NCBI GenBank assembly: GCA_007126035.1
Contig: SLCC01000015.1
Coordinates: 1-64,000, forward strand
Reading direction: 5' to 3'
Source of the DNA: Gemmatimonadota bacterium
GTDB taxonomy: Bacteria > Gemmatimonadota > Gemmatimonadetes > Longimicrobiales > RSA9
DNA: 64,000 nt
Part shown: in pieces, positions 57,869 through 64,000 of the stretch
Numbering within the stretch: position 1 is the stretch's first letter
Layout of the letters: every line of letters starts with the position of its first letter
Notes under the pieces: generated by a model
Database searches by the model: none
What the model saw: the letters and a program-made list of their open reading frames with translations, nothing else
Told to the model about the DNA's origin: nothing
Translations under genes and position numbers: made by a program

Positions 57869-59179
57869 TCACAGACGGATGTCGATGTAGGTGCGGCGTC
57901 GGAGCTCGCCGATGATCTCGTTCACGAGCTTGTCCTGCTGGAGGTACTGCCGGACCTGTTCGCGAAGGTCCCTGTCCTCGGCGGTGTAGCGCCCTTCGGC
58001 CACCACCCGATTCACCCGCACCACGGCGTACGTCTCCCTGGCACCAGGCATCCTGAACGGTCCGACCACCTGCCCGGTGGCTGCGCCGCGTAGCTCGGTC
58101 CGGTAGGGCGCGGGCAGGGAATCCTGCGGGATCGGTCCGACACGTACCTCTTCGGAAGGCGGATGATTGGCCAGCTTCCGCACACTGTCCGCAGGCACAC
58201 CCTCTTGCAGCGCCCTTGCCGCCTCGGTAGCCCGCTCGTGCGTACGCGCCTCCTCCGCCGGGGTGATCTCGGGACTGATCAGTATGTGACGGGCCTGGCG
58301 CTCGGCCCCCCTGATCCGGTCCACTCGGATGATGTGGAAGCCGAAGGAAGTCTCCACCACAGGGCTTATCTCACCGGTCCGGAGCGCGAACGCTACCCGC
58401 TCGAACTCCGGTACCATCCGCCCGCGCCGGAACCAGCCCAGCTCTCCGCCCCGTTCCCTGCTCCCCGGGTCGGCGGAATGTCGCCGGGCCAGAAGGGCGA
58501 AGTCCTCGCCCGCCACCAGCCTCTGGCGGATGCTCTCCGCCTCTTCCCACGCCGCCTGTCGCGCCTCCTCCGACGCCCTGGGCGGGACCACCACCTGGTC
58601 GAACTCTATGGTGGCCGGACGCGTCCCCAGCTCGTCGGCCCGCTCGTCGAGGAATGCCCTGATCTCGGCGTCCGTGACCGGTGGCGGACGTCGGTCGCGC
58701 TGGACGGTGGCCATGTACTGCCGCTGGATGGCCGCCCTGCGGAGTCCGCGCTCTGCGATCCGCCGATAGGCGTCCAGCGACATACCCTCCCGCGTGAGAG
58801 CCTGCTCGAAGGCGGCGCGGCCGCCGAACCGGCGCTCCTGCTCAGCTATGGCCGCGTCCACCTGGGACCTGATCTCCTCGGGAGCCACGATGACGGAATC
58901 CCGGTGGGCGGCCTGGAGGATCAGCATCTCGGTGATCAGGCCATCCAGCTCCTGCCGCTGGAGTGCCTCGAGCGCCTGCGGGTCAGTGGGCACGACCTCG
59001 CCGAACGCCCGACGTCGCTCGATCTGCTCCTTCAGCTCCGATTCCAGGATCACGCTGTCGCCCACCACGGCCACCACCCGATCGATCAGGTCGGCCTGTG
59101 GGACGGCCTGAGCATGGAGGACGGAGGGTGCCAGAAGCACCAGGGCGACAACGGCTGCGAATGACTTCATGCTGTCCAT
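57869..59179 (-). CDS. surA: SurA-type periplasmic chaperone / peptidyl-prolyl isomerase
   Basis: The product is about 436 residues with a signal peptide (FAAVVALVLLAPSVLHAQA). The SurA N-terminal domain VVAVVGDSVILESELKEQI and the early helices are followed by a rotamase/parvulin domain (EDFALLARRHSADPGSRERGGELGWFRRGRMVPEF, in parts; FGFHIIRVDRI) and a second, partial one. SurA escorts outer-membrane barrel proteins across the periplasm. It lies 23 bp before pdxA, the same surA-pdxA order as in E. coli. Start chosen at the first ATG of the signal peptide (59179); 59170 is equally possible. Confidence 0.93.
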   Translation of the reverse strand: MDSMKSFAAVVALVLLAPSVLHAQAVPQADLIDRVVAVVGDSVILESELKEQIERRRAFGEVVPTDPQALEALQRQELDGLITEMLILQAAHRDSVIVAPEEIRSQVDAAIAEQERRFGGRAAFEQALTREGMSLDAYRRIAERGLRRAAIQRQYMATVQRDRRPPPVTDAEIRAFLDERADELGTRPATIEFDQVVVPPRASEEARQAAWEEAESIRQRLVAGEDFALLARRHSADPGSRERGGELGWFRRGRMVPEFERVAFALRTGEISPVVETSFGFHIIRVDRIRGAERQARHILISPEITPAEEARTHERATEAARALQEGVPADSVRKLANHPPSEEVRVGPIPQDSLPAPYRTELRGAATGQVVGPFRMPGARETYAVVRVNRVVAEGRYTAEDRDLREQVRQYLQQDKLVNEIIGELRRRTYIDIRL

Positions 59180-59370
59180 CTTCTGCTGGGAACGTGACAG
59201 GCAGGCTGGATCGCCGACCAGCCTCGTCCCTAATATCCCCGCCGGGCTCGGGAGTTCCTCCCGTGTCCCGCTGCCGACCCCGATCCCCATGGGGCCGGTA
59301 GCGGGTGAGGCATCACCGCCGCGTTCCGGTTCCGCCGGCGGCTGAGGGACCGGGCAAGGCCTACTCTAGG

Positions 59371-60789
59371 TCAGGGATCTATGTCAGGGAGCGGGAGGTC
59401 CGTGCCCGGCGGTATAGGCCTCAGCTCCTGGTCTGCCTTCTGCTCGCGCTTCGTCTCCGCCCGCTGGACGACAGTGGGGAACGTTCGCTCGTGGATCCGC
59501 CAGTCCGCCTGCTGACGCAGCACGTAGGGCAGGCCGCCCAGGGGGAGCAGGCCCTGCTCACCGGCAAGGATGCCTGCCATGAATGTCGTCACCCGCCGCT
59601 CCACTGCCTGGGAGCGGGTCTCCCCCTCCTGCAGCTCGCCGACGAGCCCGGCGAACTCGGCAACCTCGATGATCTCCTCCCGGATGAGCGCGGCAACGGA
59701 GTCCCGCTCCTCCTGGGGCACGTTGATGCCGCGACTACGGGCATCATCGAGGACCAGCTGGTTCGTCGCCACGTCCATCAGCAGGGCCTCGATCTGCTCA
59801 TCGCCAGCCGTCTCGAACTGGGCCCGCTGCTGGGGCTGCATGCGCTGGGTGAACTTCACGAAGTCGCCAGCCGTCAGGGCGCCGCCCTGCCACGTGACCA
59901 GTTGTCTGGCCGCGGCCCGAGAGGCCAGCCTCGGCGTCGGTCGCACCGCCAGGTTCCGGGCCGCCTCCGCGGCGCCCTTCTCCGTGCGCATACCTGCTGG
60001 TCCGGTGAGCCCATCCACATACTCCGACAGCGACTGCTGGCGCCGATCCTCCGCCACTCGACGCCGGAACTCCTCACGCTGCTCGTCGAACGCGGGCGTC
60101 TCCCTTTCGTCCACCTTGATGATGTGGAGACCGAACAGAGTCTCCGTCACCTCGCTGACCTGGCCGGGCTGGAGCCGGAAAGCCGCCTGCTCGAACTGGG
60201 GGACCATCATGCCCGGCTCGAACCAGCCCAGGTCACCGCCCTGTGGGGCGCTGCCGGGATCTTCGCTGTAGCGACGGGCAAGCTCGCTGAAGTCTTCGCC
60301 CTCGATGGCCCGCTGGCGCAGGTCGTCCGCCTCTTGCTGCACCCGCTCCCTCTGGGCGGGCGACGCGTCGTCAGGGTAGCGGAGGAGGATGTGGCGTGCC
60401 CGGACCCGGCCCGTCGCCTGCTCCTCGAACAGGCGCCGGAGCTCGGCCTCGTCCATCACCGTGTCCTGGGTCACTACCTGCTCGCGCAACTCCATGAAGA
60501 TGCGCTGCTCCGTGTAGGGCTCGACCAAGGGGTCCAGGTCCAGACCTGCCAGGGCCAGGTCACGAGACAGCACATCGGCCAGGAGCGTATAGTCCACCCA
60601 CAGATCCGCGATGGACGCCGTCACCTCGGTGCTCGCCGGGATCCCTGGGTTCTCCGCCAGCATGTCGACCGTACCATCGACGGTCAGTTCGTACTGCCCT
60701 GCGCGGGCTACGGTGCCGGTGTGCGCGCCAATGGCATCGCAGGCCGTCACGGTCACCAGCAACAGGACCAGTGGAAGGAATCGCTTCAT
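59371..60789 (-). CDS. Parvulin-type peptidyl-prolyl isomerase lipoprotein
   Basis: The product is about 472 residues; the ATG follows AGGAGAGACG. A signal peptide ends in lipobox VTAC. A SurA-like N-terminal region and a central parvulin domain (EDFSELARRYSEDPGSAPQGGDLGWFEPGMMVPQF, in parts; FGLHIIKVDE) are followed by a long helical region and a charged Pro-rich tail. As a paralogue of the neighbouring surA product it is probably a second periplasmic folding factor, anchored to a membrane. Confidence 0.92.
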   Translation of the reverse strand: MKRFLPLVLLLVTVTACDAIGAHTGTVARAGQYELTVDGTVDMLAENPGIPASTEVTASIADLWVDYTLLADVLSRDLALAGLDLDPLVEPYTEQRIFMELREQVVTQDTVMDEAELRRLFEEQATGRVRARHILLRYPDDASPAQRERVQQEADDLRQRAIEGEDFSELARRYSEDPGSAPQGGDLGWFEPGMMVPQFEQAAFRLQPGQVSEVTETLFGLHIIKVDERETPAFDEQREEFRRRVAEDRRQQSLSEYVDGLTGPAGMRTEKGAAEAARNLAVRPTPRLASRAAARQLVTWQGGALTAGDFVKFTQRMQPQQRAQFETAGDEQIEALLMDVATNQLVLDDARSRGINVPQEERDSVAALIREEIIEVAEFAGLVGELQEGETRSQAVERRVTTFMAGILAGEQGLLPLGGLPYVLRQQADWRIHERTFPTVVQRAETKREQKADQELRPIPPGTDLPLPDIDP

Positions 60790-60879
60790 CGTCTCTCCTG
60801 GAATATCACGGGACGCGCTCAAGATACCGGAGCCGTCACGCCGGTACAACCCGAGTGCGTCCTGCAAGTTCCTGGTCGT

Positions 60880-60898
60880 GGGGGCGTCGGCGGCCCCC
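60880..60898 (-). terminator. Small hairpin between mfd and the parvulin gene
   Basis: GGGGGC and GCCCCC around a 7-nt loop directly after the mfd stop. There is no T-run; it may attenuate rather than end transcription into the downstream operon. Confidence 0.35.
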
Positions 60899-60907
60899 GT
60901 CGGCAGG

Positions 60908-63900
60908 TCATGAAGCGGTGGCTTGCCCGGCGTGGACGGCCAGTCTCTGGAAGGCGGCCGCCACGGCGTCGGCAAGATCGCCGGTGCCGAGCCGGTGGAG
61001 CACCAGCGACAGGGGCTCCAGTCGTCGGACCTCAACCTCCACCAGGCTGCCGTGGAGGCTCGTTTGTAGCGCCGTCAGTCGCGGGACCACGTCCCGGCGG
61101 AAGGTTATCCGCGCGCTGTCGCCCGACACGTGGATGCGCTCCACGCCCAGGGCCTGGCCCAGAAGCCTCAGTCGCGCGCTGGCCAGCAGGCGGCGCACCT
61201 CCGGCGGCGGGGCGCCGAAGCGGTCCGCCACCTCCTCACTCAGGGCCGCCACCTCGTCCACGGTGCCTGCGCGAGACAGCCGACGGTACAGGTGGAGCTT
61301 CTGGGCCGAGTCGGCGGTGTAGGCGTCCGGCAGGTAGGCGGGGCCGTCCATGGACACGTCGGGTGCGGGATGCGGCTCTCGCTCTTCCGCGCCCTGGAGT
61401 CTGGTCACGGTCTTCTCCAGCAGGCGAGTGTAGGTGTCCAGGCCAACGGCGTGGACGTTGCCCGACTGGTCGGCGCCCAGGATGTTGCCCGCCCCCCTCA
61501 GCTCCAGGTCCTTCATGGCGATGGCGTAGCCGCTGCCGAGCTCCGTGTGGTGCTCCAGGATCCTGAGCCGCTTCTCCGCTTCCAGGGGGATGCCCTCCGG
61601 GGCCACCAGGTAGCAGAACGCCCGGTGATGGCTCCTGCCAACCCGACCCCGGATCTGGTAGAGTTGGGCGAGGCCGAACATGTCCGCCCGATCCACGATG
61701 AGCGTGTTCGCCGTCGGCACGTCGAGCCCGTTCTCGATGATGGCGGTGGTGACCAAGACGTGGAATCCCCCGTCCAGGAACCTGGCCATCACCCTGTCCA
61801 GGTCACGGGGCGGCATCTGGCCGTGAGCCATGTCCACGTCCGAGCCGTCCGGCACCAGGCTCCTCACCCGCTCGGCCACAGTGCGGAGTGACTCGATGCG
61901 GTTGTGGACCACGAACACCTGGCCGCCCCGGTCCAGCTCCCGCAAGATCGCGTCACCTATCACCTCGTCGATCCATGGGACGACGTGGGTGATGATGGGC
62001 ATCCGGTCACGGGGCGGCGTCTGGATCAGGGATACATCCCGTAGGCCAGCCAACGACAGGTGCAGGGTCCGTGGGATGGGTGTGGCGGTGAGAGCCAGCA
62101 CGTCCACGTTCCGCTTCAACTCCTTCAACCGCTCCTTCTGCTTCACACCGAACCGCTGCTCCTCGTCCACCACCAGGAGGCCCAGGTCGCGGAACTGGAC
62201 ATCCCGCTGGAGCAGCCGGTGGGTCCCTACCACCATGTCCACCTGGCCGCTGGCCAGCTCGCCCAGTATGGCGCTCTGCTCGCGCACCGTACGGAAGCGG
62301 GACAGCGCCTCGATCCGGACCGGGTAGTCGGCCAGCCGCTCCTGGAAGGTGTGCAGGTGCTGCTCCACCAGGATGGTGGTGGGCGCCAGCAGCGCCACCT
62401 GGCGACCGGCCTGTACGGCCTTGAACGCCGCCCGGATCGCTACCTCCGTCTTGCCGTAGCCCACGTCCCCTATGATCAGGCGGTCCATCGGTCTCGGCTC
62501 CAGCATGTCCTGCTTGACCGCCTGGGTCGCCTCCCGCTGGTCCGGGGTGTCCTCGTACAGGAAGGCGCTCTCCATCTCTCGCTGCCAGCGGGTGTCCTCG
62601 GGGTAGGGCGGACGCCGCGACAGCTTGCGGGCGGCATACAGCTCGAGCAGCTCCGTGGCCAGTAGATCTATGGCTTCCTGCGTCCGCTGCTTGATCCTCT
62701 TCCAGGTACGGCCGCCGATCTTGTGCAGCGAGGGCGGCTCCGCTTCCTCCCGGTCCGGGACCCAGCGCTCGATCAGGTCCAGCCGGTACACGGGCAGTCG
62801 CAGGACCTCACCGCCGGCGTACTCGATTGCGAGCGACTCCACAGTCATACCGCCCACGCTCACCCGTTGCAGGCCCTGGAACCGGCCGATCCCGTGGTCC
62901 AGGTGGACCACGTAGTCGCCAGGCTGGAGCTGGCTCAGCGTCTCGATGGCGCCGCCGCCCCGGAACCGGCGGCCTCGCCGGATACGGCGGGCACGCCGGA
63001 AGATCTCGTGGTCGGTCAGCACACGGAGCGGCTTCTCGCCCTCCAGCACGAAACCACCGCTCAGCGTGCCGATGGCCAGGCTGGTGCCCGCAGGCACCCG
63101 ACCGGCACCGCCCAGGAGTTCGTCCAGGCGCTCGAGCTGGCCAGTGTTGTCGCACAGGATCAGGGAGCGCTCCCCCCGGGCAGCGGCAGCGGCGAGGAGT
63201 GTGTTCAGCCGGGAGGTGTCCCGGTCGATGGCCTCAGGGGTGCGGGCATCGAAGCGGAGCTCCGCTTCCGCCGCGCAGATTATCCTGCCGAAGCCCGCGA
63301 GCCGCGACCGGACCATGTCCGGCGGGAGGAGCAACTCCTCCGGCGGCTCGGGCGCTCCCCCTCTCCGCTCCTCGACGGTATGTAGCTCCAGCAGCTTCTG
63401 CCATGCCTTGAGGAAGGGCCGCTGGTCGTCCTCCTGGAGGTGGATCAGGATGGTGTCCTGGGGCAGGGTGTCCAGCAGGGATCGACGGGTCACCGTGCCG
63501 TCTCCAGCCAGCCGCAGCTCGACGGGCAGGATGTCGGTCCGGTCCAGGCCACCGGTGGAGCGCTGGTCCAGTACGTCGAACTCGCGGATCGAGCTGACCT
63601 CATCGCCCCAGAACTCGATACGGACGGGGTCCTGGGCGCCGAAGCTGAAGAGATCCACGATTCCGCCACGGGCGGCGAAGTCGCCCACCTGTTCCACCAG
63701 GCTGGTCCGCTCGAAGCCCATGGCCTCCAGCCGGTGCGCGAGTTCGGCGGGGCGGACCTGCTGGCCCACGGCGATCGTCATGCGCAGGTCGGCAAGGGAG
63801 CTGGGTATCCGCTCCCGTTCCTGGATGGCCCGTACGGTGGTGACCAGCAGCCTGGCCCGGCCGGCGAGCAGCGCCTCCAGCGCCTCGACGCGCTGGCCGC

Positions 63901-64000
63901 TCACCTCGATGTGATGGTCCTCGGCCTCGAACGGCAGCGCCTCTCGTTGAGGGTAGAGGGCAGTGGCGCCCGGCTCCATCAGCGCCGACAGGTCTGCTTC
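60908..64000 (-). CDS. mfd: Transcription-repair coupling factor Mfd (5' part beyond the window)
   Basis: Mfd removes stalled RNA polymerase from DNA lesions and recruits UvrA. About 1031 C-terminal codons are visible; the usual length is about 1150, so roughly 100 residues lie outside the window. Visible parts: the UvrB-like region, the RNA-polymerase-binding region and CarD-like part (LQPGDYVVHLDHGIGRFQGL), the RecG-like motor with Walker A GDVGYGKTEVAIRAAFKAV, LLVVDEEQRFGVKQKERLK, TATPIPRTLHLSL and GRVGRSHHRAFCYL, and the TRCF C-terminal domain. The reading frame is open to the edge. Confidence 0.97.
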   Translation of the reverse strand, partial: EADLSALMEPGATALYPQREALPFEAEDHHIEVSGQRVEALEALLAGRARLLVTTVRAIQERERIPSSLADLRMTIAVGQQVRPAELAHRLEAMGFERTSLVEQVGDFAARGGIVDLFSFGAQDPVRIEFWGDEVSSIREFDVLDQRSTGGLDRTDILPVELRLAGDGTVTRRSLLDTLPQDTILIHLQEDDQRPFLKAWQKLLELHTVEERRGGAPEPPEELLLPPDMVRSRLAGFGRIICAAEAELRFDARTPEAIDRDTSRLNTLLAAAAARGERSLILCDNTGQLERLDELLGGAGRVPAGTSLAIGTLSGGFVLEGEKPLRVLTDHEIFRRARRIRRGRRFRGGGAIETLSQLQPGDYVVHLDHGIGRFQGLQRVSVGGMTVESLAIEYAGGEVLRLPVYRLDLIERWVPDREEAEPPSLHKIGGRTWKRIKQRTQEAIDLLATELLELYAARKLSRRPPYPEDTRWQREMESAFLYEDTPDQREATQAVKQDMLEPRPMDRLIIGDVGYGKTEVAIRAAFKAVQAGRQVALLAPTTILVEQHLHTFQERLADYPVRIEALSRFRTVREQSAILGELASGQVDMVVGTHRLLQRDVQFRDLGLLVVDEEQRFGVKQKERLKELKRNVDVLALTATPIPRTLHLSLAGLRDVSLIQTPPRDRMPIITHVVPWIDEVIGDAILRELDRGGQVFVVHNRIESLRTVAERVRSLVPDGSDVDMAHGQMPPRDLDRVMARFLDGGFHVLVTTAIIENGLDVPTANTLIVDRADMFGLAQLYQIRGRVGRSHHRAFCYLVAPEGIPLEAEKRLRILEHHTELGSGYAIAMKDLELRGAGNILGADQSGNVHAVGLDTYTRLLEKTVTRLQGAEEREPHPAPDVSMDGPAYLPDAYTADSAQKLHLYRRLSRAGTVDEVAALSEEVADRFGAPPPEVRRLLASARLRLLGQALGVERIHVSGDSARITFRRDVVPRLTALQTSLHGSLVEVEVRRLEPLSLVLHRLGTGDLADAVAAAFQRLAVHAGQATAS

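Noticed and set aside
59305..61566. 753-codon plus-strand open frame across the parvulin gene and the mfd end
   Set aside because: It spans two real minus-strand genes and a gap and has no recognisable domain.

Overview
The window is about 64 kb of uniformly GC-rich bacterial DNA. I see no rRNA, tRNA, CRISPR array, transposase, integrase or phage gene, so it reads as ordinary chromosome. The gene style suggests a diderm, heterotrophic member of Gemmatimonadota or a close relative: many secreted lipoproteins with TACD- or SAC-type lipoboxes, Big/IPT-domain lipoproteins, DUF5117-type zinc metalloproteases, S9 and M28 peptidases, an FtsEX-EnvC set, SurA-type chaperones, and a GlnRS with a YqeY tail. 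This assignment is inference from gene content; there is no rRNA to confirm it.

Region 1 (about 1-19.4 kb) is an export-rich region. It holds a TPR lipoprotein, a serpin, a large zinc metalloprotease, a DUF1028 protein, Big-domain lipoproteins (one with an HExxH gluzincin-like domain), an M28 peptidase, an S9B dipeptidyl-peptidase and a bactofilin-like membrane protein. glnS lies inside this block.

Region 2 (19.4-29.8 kb) has tyrS, a cupin, folK and a secreted metallopeptidase in one compact plus-strand unit. After a 395-bp non-coding stretch bounded by inverted copies of a dispersed repeat come a YbdK-type carboxylate-amine ligase, an acyl-CoA synthetase, a NYN-LOTUS-LOTUS-HhH protein, a 3-methyladenine DNA glycosylase and a small proline-rich protein.

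Region 3 (30-39.6 kb) has etfB-etfA facing an ETF-quinone oxidoreductase, so beta-oxidation electrons can be passed to quinone. Then come mobA, a BON protein, an outer-membrane barrel, an M15-like peptidase, fabI, two small related proteins and an NlpC/P60 hydrolase.

Region 4 (39.8-46.6 kb) is regulatory. An ANTAR response regulator and a receiver-HisKA_2 kinase face glnA. PerR, a small receiver-like protein, a DksA/TraR zinc-finger protein and the ergothioneine enzyme EgtD follow.

Region 5 (46.7-64 kb) has guaB, a baeRF/Vms1-type protein, two lytic transglycosylases, and a long minus-strand run mfd - parvulin - surA - pdxA - ftsE - ftsX - envC - holB with several stop/start overlaps. This couples repair, outer-membrane protein folding, vitamin B6 synthesis, septal peptidoglycan splitting and the replisome clamp loader in one probable transcription unit. 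mfd runs off the right edge.

Several promoters share an unusual form, TTGAC(A/G) - about 18 nt - TAG(G/C)TT. The best leads for new biology are the dispersed structured repeat, the NYN-LOTUS-HhH protein, the ANTAR/HisKA_2 pair beside glnA, the ETF-QO lacking one cluster cysteine, and the hairpin leader of guaB.
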